Assembly (NCBI GenBank): GCA_021228405.1
Contig: JAJQRF010000003.1
Coordinates: 452,544 to 516,543 of the forward strand
Source of the DNA: Pyrinomonadaceae bacterium
GTDB taxonomy: Bacteria; Acidobacteriota; Blastocatellia; Pyrinomonadales; Pyrinomonadaceae
Length of the DNA: 64,000 nt
Reading direction: 5' to 3'
Both the position numbers and the translations under genes were made by a program. Positions 16,476 through 25,666 of the stretch are shown here, in pieces. The stretch's first letter is position 1. Each line of letters opens with the position of its first letter. The notes beneath the pieces were generated by a model. That model did no database searches. It worked only from the letters and a program-made list of their open reading frames with translations, and was not told the origin of the DNA.

Positions 16476-17774
16476 TTAATTCAAAATTTGTTTCACGGCT
16501 TCTTCGATCTGCAAATCGCGCCCTTCGAGCAAAGATTTTCTCGTCGTTTTTACTTCCGTATCGGGCACTACCCCGCGACCTTCGATCAAAACGTTCTTCG
16601 GCGACTTGTAATCGGAGATCGGGTATTGAAAAATCGCTCCTGTCGGTAGTGTATCAAAAACCGAGAGCAAAACCGCGCCCGCACTCGTTTCGCCGATAAT
16701 TTTTGCGCGTCCGATTTCCTGCAATCCGGCGGCAAAAACCTCGCTCGTCGAGCCCGACCCGTGATCGGTAAGAATGACGATTTTGCCTAAAAACGGATTT
16801 GATTGCGGATAAGCGATAAAATTTGTCTGCGAAGCGCGTCCGTTCATCGAACCGAGCGAAACTTTTTCCTTCGACAAAAATCCGGCAATGCCCGGAGCCA
16901 TTCCGCCGACTCCGCCCGGATTTCCGCGCAGATCGAAAATAATTCCCTTCGCATCCGAAAATTCGCGGATCGCCTCACGAATTTTCGGCATCTGCGGAAC
17001 CACCCAGATATTAAAACGAATATATCCGATATTTCCGTCCAGACGTTTCGATTCAAAGATCACTTTCTGCGACGGGAAATTTCCCAGAGCTTCGCTTAGT
17101 TCATATTCCGCGACATAACGCGCAACCGAAAAAACCTGCGGCTGATCTTTCGCGTCCAAAACTTCGATCTTTACAACGGTTCCGGGATTTCCGTCCAGAT
17201 AGCTTGCCGCAACGCTTTCGCGGTAAATCTGTTTGGTCTTTTCGCCTTCCTTTCTTTCCGCCAGAACTTTTTCGAGCGGCGCGAGAATGTCCGAAATACT
17301 TTTTCCGTCTATTTTCGTAACGATAAAACCTTTTTTGATCCCTGCTTTTTCGGCAGACGATCCCGCTTCCAAACGATTGACCACGAATTTCCCGTCGATC
17401 ATTTTCAATCCGATCCCGGTAATTGCACCGCCGAATTCGGCTGTTTGAATTTGGGCGTTTCTCGGGAAAATCCCGAAATGCGAAAGTTTCAGTTCGTCGA
17501 GCATCTGCCGCAAGACCGCATAAAATCCGTTCAAATCCTTCGCTGCGGCGGCTTTCGGTTCATAAATCTCACGCATTTTTTTCCAATCAACGCCGCCGAA
17601 TGTCGGGTCATAATGCTTTTCGTTGATCGTGCTCCAAACCTTTTCAAAAGACTGGCGGCGAAGCTCGGCTTCATCGGCTTTTTCAAGCGGATTGACGATT
17701 GCCGTCGTTTGCGCCGTGATGGAAACGACCGCCAATAACGCGATCATTAAACTAAAAAATATTTTTCGTGACAT
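16476..17774 (-). CDS. S41 family (C-terminal processing-type) serine peptidase with PDZ domain
   Basis: 432 residues. A signal peptide (KIFFSLMIALLAVVSITA) precedes an N-terminal helical domain, a PDZ domain (GIGLKMIDGKFVVNRLEAGSSAEKAGIKKG) and the S41 catalytic domain. Landmarks are IGYIRFNIW, KGIIFDLRGNPGGVGGMAPG, and GSGSTSEVFAAGLQEIGRAK, whose second Ser (GSTSE) is the predicted nucleophile; GETSAGAV follows. It should act on proteins in the periplasm or outside. Its gene heads a two-gene minus operon with the LolA-like protein. Confidence 0.9.
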   Translation of the reverse strand: MSRKIFFSLMIALLAVVSITAQTTAIVNPLEKADEAELRRQSFEKVWSTINEKHYDPTFGGVDWKKMREIYEPKAAAAKDLNGFYAVLRQMLDELKLSHFGIFPRNAQIQTAEFGGAITGIGLKMIDGKFVVNRLEAGSSAEKAGIKKGFIVTKIDGKSISDILAPLEKVLAERKEGEKTKQIYRESVAASYLDGNPGTVVKIEVLDAKDQPQVFSVARYVAEYELSEALGNFPSQKVIFESKRLDGNIGYIRFNIWVVPQMPKIREAIREFSDAKGIIFDLRGNPGGVGGMAPGIAGFLSKEKVSLGSMNGRASQTNFIAYPQSNPFLGKIVILTDHGSGSTSEVFAAGLQEIGRAKIIGETSAGAVLLSVFDTLPTGAIFQYPISDYKSPKNVLIEGRGVVPDTEVKTTRKSLLEGRDLQIEEAVKQILN

Positions 17775-17914
17775 ACTTAACTTGCTAATTTCAGGATAAT
17801 TTTTTCAGTTTTATATACGCCAAAACGTTTTCGTCTGTTTCAATTTTGCAGAGCGGAAAAGTAAGGCTAAAATTATCACATTATAAGATATTTTTTCAGG
17901 ACGACAATTTTACG

Positions 17915-19282
17915 ATGAAATTTTACGAAAATGTTTTAGGCTTGATCGGCAATACGCCGCTCGTCAAAATCAATAATTTAACGAAACAATACGGCATCAA
18001 GGCGCAGGTTTACGCCAAGCTCGAAAATCTCAATCCCGGATTTTCCGTGAAAGACCGCATCGGCATTTCAATGATTAACGATGCCGAAGAAAAAGGAATT
18101 TTAAAACCCGGCGGAACGCTGATCGAAGCGACTTCGGGCAACACGGGAATCGGGATGGCTCTGGTCGCGGCGGTGCGCGGCTACAAATGCGTGTTCGTGA
18201 TGACCGACAAAGTTTCGGTCGAAAAACGCCGTTACCTGAAGGCGGTCGGTGCGGATGTCGTGATTCGTCCGGCGGCGGCAAAATACGGCACGCCCGATCA
18301 CTATGTCGAAACCGCAAAGCGCATCGCGCGCGAAACGCCGAATTCTTTTTATCCCGATCAATATAATCATCCCGCCAATCCGCTCGCGCATTACCGCACG
18401 ACCGGACCGGAAATCTGGAACGACACGGAAGGCAAAATCACGCATTTCGTCGCTTCGATCGGAACGGGCGGAACGATCACGGGAACATCGCGTTATTTGA
18501 AGGAAAAAAATCCGAATATCAAAGTTATCGGTGCCGATCCTTACGGCTCGATCTTCAAGCAATACAAGGAAACGGGACAAGTTCCCGAAGCCACGCCGTA
18601 TCTGGTCGAAGGCATCGGGCAAAACATTCCGGTCGGCAACGCGGACGTGAAGATCATTGACGAGATCATCAACATCACCGACCGCGAATCTTTTGAATTG
18701 TCGCGTCAGTTGAGCAAAAAAGAGGGCATTTTCTGCGGCGGTTCGACGGGAACGATCTTCGGCGGCGCGCTGAAAGTCGCGAAAGATTTGGACGAAAACG
18801 CGGTCGTCGTTTTCATTGTCTGCGATACGGGCGAACATTATTTGACCAAACATCATTCGGACGAATGGATGAAGGAAAAACTTTTGCTCGAACCGCAAAA
18901 AATTACGGCAGGATTGATCGTCGAAACGAAAAATTCGGGTTCGCCGCACGAACTGATCTTCGTTTCGCCCGATGAAAACGTCGAAGCCGCGCTGACGATG
19001 ATGAACGAGAAAGGTGTAACGCAGATTCCCGTTTTGAAAGAAAACGTTTCGGTCGGAAGTCTGCGCGAAAGTCTGATTTTGACAAAATTGATCGAAAACC
19101 GCGATCTTCTCAGTGCCAAAGTCAGCGAAATTATGGAAAAAGGCTTCCCGGTCGTTGATGTTGATGCGCCCGCGAATGAGATAAAATCCAAACTTCGCAA
19201 ATCACCGGCGGTTTTGATCGAAGATTTCAAACGGATTACGGGAATCATCACGCGTTCCGACGTTTTGGATTTACCGAATTAA
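17915..19282 (+). CDS. Cystathionine beta-synthase (PLP domain plus CBS pair)
   Basis: 455 residues from ATG 17915; an upstream frame to 17846 is not family-like. The PLP domain starts [16 protein letters not shown]; Lys46 in [10 protein letters not shown] is the Schiff-base lysine, [20 protein letters not shown] binds phosphate, and [19 protein letters not shown] is the glycine loop. Residues about 345-455 form two CBS motifs ([40 protein letters not shown]). The order matches cystathionine beta-synthase, making cystathionine from serine and homocysteine; a cysteine synthase with CBS domains is the alternative. Confidence 0.85.
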   Translation: MKFYENVLGLIGNTPLVKINNLTKQYGIKAQVYAKLENLNPGFSVKDRIGISMINDAEEKGILKPGGTLIEATSGNTGIGMALVAAVRGYKCVFVMTDKVSVEKRRYLKAVGADVVIRPAAAKYGTPDHYVETAKRIARETPNSFYPDQYNHPANPLAHYRTTGPEIWNDTEGKITHFVASIGTGGTITGTSRYLKEKNPNIKVIGADPYGSIFKQYKETGQVPEATPYLVEGIGQNIPVGNADVKIIDEIINITDRESFELSRQLSKKEGIFCGGSTGTIFGGALKVAKDLDENAVVVFIVCDTGEHYLTKHHSDEWMKEKLLLEPQKITAGLIVETKNSGSPHELIFVSPDENVEAALTMMNEKGVTQIPVLKENVSVGSLRESLILTKLIENRDLLSAKVSEIMEKGFPVVDVDAPANEIKSKLRKSPAVLIEDFKRITGIITRSDVLDLPN

Positions 19283-19307
19283 TGAAACCGACGGCGATGA
19301 AAAGATT

Positions 19308-19379
19308 AAAAATTTGCCTGCAAAATGAAACTAAACGTAAAATAATGCGCTTTTTGTAAATTTTGCGGGCAAATTTTTT
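19308..19379 (+). terminator. Long-loop terminator after the cystathionine beta-synthase gene
   Basis: AAAATTTGCCTGCAAAAT pairs with ATTTTGCGGGCAAATTTT (one G-U) around a loop of about 37 nt, followed by T. Confidence 0.6.
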
Positions 19380-19451
19380 GACATTCATTGTCTGACGTTT
19401 TAGATTTAATTTTTCCGTAAGAAATTCGTCTATTTGGAAGAGGTTAATGCG

Positions 19452-20012
19452 ATGAATGAAAAATTCAATGTAAATAATTCTTCGGACGAAGATTGGACAA
19501 TCTCGGCTCCGAACGAAAATCTTCCACCAAACCAAACAATAATCGAACCGATCGAGGAATGGGGTATGACCGGAAAACTTGTTTCCCCGAACAAGAACGA
19601 CGGTTGGAAAATGCCCGAGCCGGAATTTCGCAAATCGGACGGCAGTTCGCCCGAAGAGATTATTGAAAATTCGGTAAAACAGGAGTTTCAAAACAGTCAG
19701 CCGATAGTGACCGAACACTTTCCGCCGAATTTATCGGCTGAACCGAAATTTGAATTTGAAACGAGTAATTCTGTCCCGATCTCACCGCAAGCCGCCGTCC
19801 CGGTGTCTGCCGCAATCGAAGCTCAACCAGATATTTCCGAAGCCTTTGCCGCCGCCGAAATCGAAACTCCGCCTATGCCGCCGAAAAAGGAAAGAAGTCA
19901 GGCAATGAAAATATTTCTTGCCGTTTTCGGAATTCTGGCGATGTTTGCTTTCGCCTTAGTTTTTTTGACGGTTGTCTATTTTCTGTTTTTTTATAAAGCC
20001 AGTATCGAATAG
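19452..20012 (+). CDS. Acidic single-pass membrane protein of unknown function
   Basis: 186 residues from ATG 19452, preceded by GAAGAGG; a TTG at 19434 is less likely. About 150 residues are low-complexity, rich in Glu, Pro, Ser and Asn (SAPNENLPPNQT, EEWGMTGKLVSP, PPMPPKKERSQAMK). One strong C-terminal helix follows (IFLAVFGILAMFAFALVFLT) with a tail of about 15 residues. The positive cluster before the helix puts the N-terminal part in the cytosol. I know no family. Its place just ahead of three FHA membrane proteins suggests a linked role. Confidence 0.7.
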   Translation: MNEKFNVNNSSDEDWTISAPNENLPPNQTIIEPIEEWGMTGKLVSPNKNDGWKMPEPEFRKSDGSSPEEIIENSVKQEFQNSQPIVTEHFPPNLSAEPKFEFETSNSVPISPQAAVPVSAAIEAQPDISEAFAAAEIETPPMPPKKERSQAMKIFLAVFGILAMFAFALVFLTVVYFLFFYKASIE

Positions 20013-20149
20013 AATTGTAAATTAGTAGGCAAATTTTTCCGATTTATCTCGTCTGAAAATTGCTTTAAGATTTTTGCGAAAAGTAATATTCTGATTGTGC
20101 AGGAATTTAATTTCATAAAATTGAAAGAAACAAGAAATTTGCCTTAAAA

Positions 20150-21652
20150 ATGCCGAATGCGAAACTAAAATTTGAAGGACGCGAGATTATGATGAAATCG
20201 GGTGTGACGACTTTCGGTCGCACTGCTGACAACGCCGTAGCGTTTCCGCACGATTCCAATATCTCGCGTTATCACGCTGAAATCGAAAAACGCGGCGACG
20301 AATTCTGGGTGATCGACCTCGACAGTAGCAACGGCACAACCGTTAACGGCAATAGAGTCAGAGGCGAAATGCTTCTCCGTGACGGCGACCTTATTTCTTT
20401 GGGCGGAACGAGTTCCGTCGTGATCGAGATCGTCGAAACCGAAAAGCCTTCCGCGACCGTTCCGGCAACTGACGAAGCGGCAAAACAGGAAGAACAGGAA
20501 ATAAAAGAAGATACGGAAGCCGTTTCAAAATCTTCGCCGATGCTGAAAATCGCCGGAGCCGCGCTCGGATTGGCAGTGATTTGCGCATTCGGCACGGGAA
20601 TTTTTCTTTACACACGCGGCGGTTCGGCTTGCGATGCGCGCGCGGTTATCACGAAACCCGAAGCCAACGACACGATCAGCAAAGAAACCGAAATCGAAAT
20701 CGATCTCACCAACGGCGGATGCGTTTCGCGTGCGATTTTTACCATCGACGGCGTTGAAGTTGCAAGTTCAAACGAAAAACCTTTTACCGCCAATCTCGAC
20801 CCGAAACAGCTTGCCGACCTGTCGGACGGATTTGAACATAATCTGCAAGTCGTTCTCGAAGACAAGAACGGCAATAAAATAGTTCAGCCGTCACTCGTTG
20901 CGCTCGCTTTTGAAACGCGCGAGATTTCGACACCGACACCAACTCCTGAAATCGTCAAAGCAGACGCGACCCCAACTCCGAAAACATCTTCGGGTAAACA
21001 AGTTTCGCTGATCGAAGTTCAGGAAATGTCGAAGCGTCTGGTCAAGCAATTTTCGGGAAATTTTGCATATAACGTTTCAAACCCGCAATTTTTGGCGGAA
21101 GTTCAGAAAAAAACCGCCGAATATGCGCAGGAAGGCTATTTCGACCGCGCCGCCCAATATCGTGACGCGATCAATTCGGCTTACGTGCGCGAGCAAAATC
21201 TGGATGCACCGCTCGGATTCGTACTGGCGATGAGCCGCAGTAAATTCGTTCCTGCGAAACAGGGTAACGCCGAAGGCTTGTGGCAAATGACAAACGAATT
21301 TGTCACGGCAAACGCTTATAACGGGCTGTGCGGCGCGGAAACACTCGGCGATCCGTTGCAAAACTGTGCCGCAAAATCGTCCGCGCTTTATATGAAAGGC
21401 TTGGTTTTCGGCGTTTTCGACGGCGATGTGATCTATAGCGCGGCGGCTTTCGGTAAATCGCCGATCGACGCGGGAGCCTTCAAAGCGAGTTTGCCGGCAA
21501 ACCGTTCGGACGTTTGGAATTCGATCAAAACTCCGCAGGAACGCGAACAGCTTGTCCGATTTTTTGCCGCCGGAATCGTCGCCGAAAATCCGCAGAAATT
21601 CGGACTCAAAAAAGACAAACCGCTTTCGGAACTTTATCGTGTTACGATGTAA
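20150..21652 (+). CDS. FHA-TM protein with degenerate transglycosylase-like C-terminus (paralogue 1)
   Basis: 500 residues. FHA domain at 1-100 (FGRTADNAV, ISRYHAEI, DSSNGTTVNGNRV: intact phosphothreonine-binding pattern), a charged linker, one membrane helix at about 130-155 (AGAALGLAVICAFGTGIFLY), a periplasmic beta domain with two cysteines (KPEANDTISKETEIEIDL), a PTPTP linker, and a C-terminal domain that aligns with the lytic-transglycosylase core of the next gene. Here LAMSRSKFVP replaces LAMIESEHCV, so the catalytic Glu is an Arg; AEGLWQMTNEF keeps the structural motif. It is probably a pseudoenzyme that binds peptidoglycan and answers cytosolic phosphorylation. Confidence 0.75.
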   Translation: MPNAKLKFEGREIMMKSGVTTFGRTADNAVAFPHDSNISRYHAEIEKRGDEFWVIDLDSSNGTTVNGNRVRGEMLLRDGDLISLGGTSSVVIEIVETEKPSATVPATDEAAKQEEQEIKEDTEAVSKSSPMLKIAGAALGLAVICAFGTGIFLYTRGGSACDARAVITKPEANDTISKETEIEIDLTNGGCVSRAIFTIDGVEVASSNEKPFTANLDPKQLADLSDGFEHNLQVVLEDKNGNKIVQPSLVALAFETREISTPTPTPEIVKADATPTPKTSSGKQVSLIEVQEMSKRLVKQFSGNFAYNVSNPQFLAEVQKKTAEYAQEGYFDRAAQYRDAINSAYVREQNLDAPLGFVLAMSRSKFVPAKQGNAEGLWQMTNEFVTANAYNGLCGAETLGDPLQNCAAKSSALYMKGLVFGVFDGDVIYSAAAFGKSPIDAGAFKASLPANRSDVWNSIKTPQEREQLVRFFAAGIVAENPQKFGLKKDKPLSELYRVTM

Positions 21653-21660
21653 AACTGGAA

Positions 21661-21757
21661 AGTCAGGAAAGTTTAAGAAGTCCTGAAAGTCAGGTAAGAA
21701 AAAACGATTTTGACATCCAAGACCTTCAGGACTTCTTAAACTTCCTAAACTTCCTGA
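21661..21757. repeat. Inverted short-repeat element between FHA genes 1 and 2
   Basis: AGGAAAGTTTAAGAAGTCC (from 21665) recurs inverted as GGACTTCTTAAACTTCC (from 21729), and short units (GTCAGG, CTTCCT) are repeated within each arm. It ends about eight bases before the next start codon, leaving no normal ribosome-binding site. Confidence 0.6.
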
Positions 21758-21764
21758 CTGATAT

Positions 21765-23210
21765 ATGCGAGAAATTTCACTGACATATCCGACTCCCGAA
21801 GGTTCGCGGGAAATTTCCGTCCCGAATGGAAAAACATCGTTCGGACGCGGAAGCGATGCCGATTTCCGGTTTGAAGATAACGGGCTTTCACGTCTGAATT
21901 CAACGATTTACCGTGAAGGGGACCGCGTTTGGGTGGTTGATGAAAATTCGACGAACGGAACTTTTGTCAACGGCGCAAAAGTTTTAGGAAGCGGAACACC
22001 TTTGAATAACGGCGACACGATCAAAATCGGAAACTCGACGACTTTGAAGGTTAAGATCATCGAACGGCAAGCGCAAAAATCTGCCGCGCCGACCAATCAT
22101 CAAAAAGCGAAGACCGTTGCGGCTTCGGCAACCAGTCCGATCAATTTCGTTCCGATTGCGATCATTGCCGTCGCGTTTTTTGTCGTGAGCATCTCCGCCG
22201 TCGTCATCGGATTTTCGGTTTTCAGCAAAAACAACGCTGAAATCGCCGAAAATAGCGATAATACTTACGAAGATTCTCCCGAGATAAAAGAATTTAACGA
22301 CAACAAATCGCCGACTCCGACACCCAAAACCGACACGCCGAGCGGAACGAAGCAAGGCGTTTCCGACAACACGAGCCTGACGAATTCGCCCGAATCGTCA
22401 AATACGGAAAATAACGTGAATACGCCGAGCGGAAAGAAATATCTCGAAATGTCCGACGGCGAAAAACGTCAATATGTGGCGGTAAAAGCGATGCGCGTCG
22501 CGCAGGTTATCGGCAATAATTCGAGCGAACAAATCCCGCCTGCCGCAATCGACAAGATCAAAGGTTTTGTTGATGCTTACGCCTCGCGGGTGAAGGTAAA
22601 GCCGCTTGCGGGTTGTCGTTTCGGCGACAATTTACAGGCGACTTTTGAACGCGCCAGTAAAAACGCGCCGTTCATCAACCGCGCTTTTAATGCGAAAGGA
22701 ATCGACCCGCGCATCGGCTTGTATCTGGCGATGATCGAATCGGAACATTGCGTTTGTCTGCAAAGTCCGACCGGACCGCTCGGAATGTTTCAGTTTACTT
22801 TTGCGACCGCCAAGCTTCATTACGAACCGAACACGGGCGTTATCAAAGGCGCGTCGATCTCAAACCCCGACGACCGCTGTTTGCCCGAACCTTCGGCGCG
22901 CGCGGCGGCTTCGTATATGAAGGCTTTGACAGGACGTTACGGCACGGGACCTTCGAGCGTTCCGCTGGCAATCGGAAGCTATAACAGCGGCGAAGGCGGT
23001 TTGAGTACGAATCTGCAAAAAGCTCTCGAATCGGGTTCCGGATTGGAACGCGATTTCTGGACGCTCATCTCGAAAGGCGAGATTTTATCAAAACAATTTC
23101 AGTCGGAAAACTTCAAATACGTTCCGAAATTCTTTGCCGCCGCCATCATCGGCGAAAATCCTGCGGACTTCGGACTTAATTTACAGCCGATTTCGACTTA
23201 TACTAAATAG
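21765..23210 (+). CDS. FHA-TM-lytic transglycosylase (SLT) protein (paralogue 2, catalytic motif present)
   Basis: 481 residues. FHA domain at 1-100 (FGRGSDADF, LSRLNSTI, NSTNGTFVNGAKV; the usual His is Asn), a linker, one membrane helix (VPIAIIAVAFFVVSISAVVIGF), a Thr/Pro/Ser/Asn-rich periplasmic stalk, then an SLT-like domain from about residue 295. LYLAMIESEHC carries the expected catalytic Glu; GPLGMFQFTFATA and AIGSYNSGEGGL are the following SLT motifs. It would cut peptidoglycan glycan strands in the periplasm. FHA joined through a membrane helix to a transglycosylase suggests phospho-signal control of wall opening. Next to a T6SS this may help the tube complex through the wall. Confidence 0.8.
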   Translation: MREISLTYPTPEGSREISVPNGKTSFGRGSDADFRFEDNGLSRLNSTIYREGDRVWVVDENSTNGTFVNGAKVLGSGTPLNNGDTIKIGNSTTLKVKIIERQAQKSAAPTNHQKAKTVAASATSPINFVPIAIIAVAFFVVSISAVVIGFSVFSKNNAEIAENSDNTYEDSPEIKEFNDNKSPTPTPKTDTPSGTKQGVSDNTSLTNSPESSNTENNVNTPSGKKYLEMSDGEKRQYVAVKAMRVAQVIGNNSSEQIPPAAIDKIKGFVDAYASRVKVKPLAGCRFGDNLQATFERASKNAPFINRAFNAKGIDPRIGLYLAMIESEHCVCLQSPTGPLGMFQFTFATAKLHYEPNTGVIKGASISNPDDRCLPEPSARAAASYMKALTGRYGTGPSSVPLAIGSYNSGEGGLSTNLQKALESGSGLERDFWTLISKGEILSKQFQSENFKYVPKFFAAAIIGENPADFGLNLQPISTYTK

Positions 23211-23279
23211 AGTAGCGAGTAGCGAGTAAATTTCGATTATATATTTGCTCGCTACTAACCAATCTCTACTCGCTACTCA
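23211..23279. repeat. Inverted short-repeat element between FHA genes 2 and 3
   Basis: The seven-base unit AGTAGCG is repeated at 23211-23232 and recurs inverted as CGCTACT near 23250 and 23271. It fills the whole gap up to the next ATG. Confidence 0.65.
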
Positions 23280-23284
23280 TCCAT

Positions 23285-24631
23285 ATGACCGAACTTTTTC
23301 TCAAATTTACGGACGAAAACGGTGCGGTGAAAAATGTTTCCGTCAATTCGGAGAATTTTTTCGTCGGCAGGATTTCGACTGCGGATTTGAGCATTGCGGA
23401 CGGCAGACTTTCACGCGAACATCTGAAGATCGAACGTTTCAGCGATATTTTTGTCGTTACCGATCTGGGTTCGAGCAACGGAACGACAATTAACGGCAGA
23501 AGGCTTGACCGACCGACGACTTTGCAAAATGGCGATGTTTTAAATCTCGGCGGTTTGGAGATAAAAGCGGAGATAATTTCCGACAAAGCTTCAAACGCAT
23601 CTTTCGGCAGTTTTGACGATGATTTTGCCGAACCTGCGCCGAAATCAGCGGAAAAATCCACGCCTGCCGAAATTGCGCCTTCGCTCAATCAACCGAAACC
23701 GCAAACCGTTTCCGCGTCTGCAAATCCGGGAGCGTTTCCGAAAAGTTTTTTCTACATCGCCCCGGTTTTCGGGCTTATGGTTTTACTCATTGTCGTCGTT
23801 TCGCTCTATGTTTTCGGCGGCAAAAAAGAAGTTGCGGTGAGCAACTCGGATTTCATTTACACAAGTAACACGGATGAAGCGGACGAGTCGAAAAGTTCAA
23901 AAAACTCGAATGAAGATTCAAATGAAACGAACGAAAAACCGCCGCAAAATTCATCGGTGGAAAATAATTCGGCTGCGAGCGAAAATTCAAACGAAGATTC
24001 AAACGAAAATCCGGCTTCGCCGACTCCGACTCCGGCAAATTTAAATGACACGGCAAAGATCGAGCAAAATTCGGCTTCGTTTTTAAGAAAGATCGCGCAA
24101 AACAATCCGAAAGCGTTTTTGACGACCGAACAATCAAAAATCGTCGGCACGAAGATAAAACAATTCAGCGGCTCGTCGGCGATTGCAGACAACATCAAAT
24201 CGGCGCGGGCAAACGCTTCGCAGATTCAGGCTCTGGCAAATTCCAAAAACTTGAAACCGCAGTTTTTAGTCTGTGCGGCACTCGCGAAGCTCGGGAATAG
24301 TCGCGGAAACGTTTTGCAGATGGCACAATCGATGACCGGAAGTTTCGACAAAACCCTGATTCATATCGGCAACGAGCTCGCAGACGACGCGCTTTTGATG
24401 ATCGCGGTTTCCGACCGTTCGGAAGTTATTCCCTTCCGCAATATGTTGCAGGAATTATCGAACGAATTTCCCGAAAGCTCGCGGACGATCCGCACGATCT
24501 GGTTTCTGAAACAGAAGGGAAAGATCACCGATGCGGAATACGAATTTGCGCTGAGATTTCTGGCAATCGGGACAATTACGCAAAATCCGAAGGATTTTAA
24601 CGTCAACGCCGAAGAATTAAAGTTAAATTAG
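23285..24631 (+). CDS. FHA-TM protein with strongly diverged C-terminus (paralogue 3)
   Basis: 448 residues. FHA domain at 1-100 with full motifs (FVGRISTADLSI, LSREHLKIE, GSSNGTTINGRRL), a linker, one membrane helix (YIAPVFGLMVLLIVVVSLYV), then a periplasmic segment rich in Ser, Asn and Glu and a PTPTP linker. The C-terminal 190 residues share the layout of the two upstream paralogues, including the closing pattern FLAIGTITQNPKDF (compare FFAAGIVAENPQKF and FFAAAIIGENPADF). The transglycosylase core is not recognisable: LVCAALAKLGNSRGN stands where the Glu motif should be. It is probably a scaffolding or sensing member of the set. Confidence 0.75.
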   Translation: MTELFLKFTDENGAVKNVSVNSENFFVGRISTADLSIADGRLSREHLKIERFSDIFVVTDLGSSNGTTINGRRLDRPTTLQNGDVLNLGGLEIKAEIISDKASNASFGSFDDDFAEPAPKSAEKSTPAEIAPSLNQPKPQTVSASANPGAFPKSFFYIAPVFGLMVLLIVVVSLYVFGGKKEVAVSNSDFIYTSNTDEADESKSSKNSNEDSNETNEKPPQNSSVENNSAASENSNEDSNENPASPTPTPANLNDTAKIEQNSASFLRKIAQNNPKAFLTTEQSKIVGTKIKQFSGSSAIADNIKSARANASQIQALANSKNLKPQFLVCAALAKLGNSRGNVLQMAQSMTGSFDKTLIHIGNELADDALLMIAVSDRSEVIPFRNMLQELSNEFPESSRTIRTIWFLKQKGKITDAEYEFALRFLAIGTITQNPKDFNVNAEELKLN

Positions 24632-24661
24632 TCGGATTTTTCAAAAAACTTATTTTAAGTT

Positions 24662-24729
24662 TGCCTGCGAATCAGGAATGCGAAGGAACTTTTTCCTGTT
24701 TTCGTATCTTTCGCATTCTTCGCAGGCAT
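24662..24729. repeat. Inverted short-repeat element before the YkgJ-type gene
   Basis: TGCCTGCGAA and ATGCGAAGGAA (24662-24689) face TTTCGCATTCTTCGCAGGCA (24710-24729). The arms resemble the inverted repeat at 14754-14830. Confidence 0.55.
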
Positions 24730-24750
24730 TTATTCTTTAACCACAAAATT

Positions 24751-25584
24751 ATGCAAAACGAAGATTGGGTAACTGGAAATATCGGTTTAAATATCGGCGG
24801 AAAACCTCTGAATATGCAGGTTACGGTTCCGGCAAATCCTGTCAAACCGCACCGGATGCTGCCGATTTTTCACCAGATGACGAACGCTTTCGTCGACATC
24901 AGTGTGCAAGCGATCGAAGCGAGCGGCAAAAAGATTTCCTGCAAAGCAGGTTGCGGTGCGTGCTGTCGCCAGCCCGTTCCGCTCTCGGAGATCGAAGTTT
25001 ACCAGATCGCCGAACTCGTCGAAGCGATGGAAGAACCACGCAGAAGCGAAATAAAAGAACGTTTTGCCAGAGCGGTTGTTCATTTTCAAAGCATTGATTG
25101 GTTTGAGAAAAGAAACAAATGTGCGGAACTTGCCGAAACCTTATCACCCGATGAAGCAATGAATGAAGTTTTTAAAGTGATTCTCGAATATTTCGAGCAA
25201 GGAATTCCCTGCCCTTTTCTCGAAGACGAATCGTGTTCGATTCATCCGTCGCGTCCGGTCGCCTGTCGTGAATATCTGGTCACGTCGCCGGCTGAAAACT
25301 GCTCTGCGCCGACGGCGGAAAGCGTCGATGTTATCGATCTTTTGGTAAAACCTTCGGAAAACCTTAAGTTTGTCGGACGCAGTCGAAATTTTAATAAAAT
25401 GGCATCGATACCGCACATTCTCGCACTGGAGATCGCAGATCAATTTCCCGAAAACTTTATCGAGAAAAAGGGCGAAAGATGGCTGGCTGATTTCTTTCAA
25501 ATGCTGACACAAAGAGAAATACCGAAAAAAGGCGTAAAATCTAAGCCGAAGCCAAAAAACCGACCGAAAAAAAGACGGCTCTGA
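24751..25584 (+). CDS. YkgJ family cysteine-cluster protein (putative Zn/Fe-binding)
   Basis: 277 residues from ATG 24751. The cluster CKAGCGACCRQPVPLSEIE plus later CPFLEDESCSIHPSRPVACREY matches the CxxCxxCC cysteine-cluster domain, which is thought to bind zinc or iron-sulfur; no reaction is known. The tail is very basic (KKGVKSKPKPKNRPKKRRL) and may contact nucleic acid or membrane. It sits between the FHA genes and tssK, 82 bp before the latter, but a role in secretion is only guilt by association. Confidence 0.8.
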   Translation: MQNEDWVTGNIGLNIGGKPLNMQVTVPANPVKPHRMLPIFHQMTNAFVDISVQAIEASGKKISCKAGCGACCRQPVPLSEIEVYQIAELVEAMEEPRRSEIKERFARAVVHFQSIDWFEKRNKCAELAETLSPDEAMNEVFKVILEYFEQGIPCPFLEDESCSIHPSRPVACREYLVTSPAENCSAPTAESVDVIDLLVKPSENLKFVGRSRNFNKMASIPHILALEIADQFPENFIEKKGERWLADFFQMLTQREIPKKGVKSKPKPKNRPKKRRL

Positions 25585-25666
25585 AAGATTACGATTAACA
25601 ATTAAAGATTCGCCTTTGGTGTTTACTAATTTCACCTATCGTTTTACTATTGACTTCTAACCAGTT

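Noticed and set aside
18101..18949. Minus-strand open frame of 282 codons
   Set aside because: Antisense to cystathionine beta-synthase; no ribosome-binding site and no recognisable protein pattern.
19434..20012. TTG start at 19434 for the acidic membrane protein
   Set aside because: The six extra codons contain the ribosome-binding sequence GAAGAGG itself; ATG 19452 fits better.
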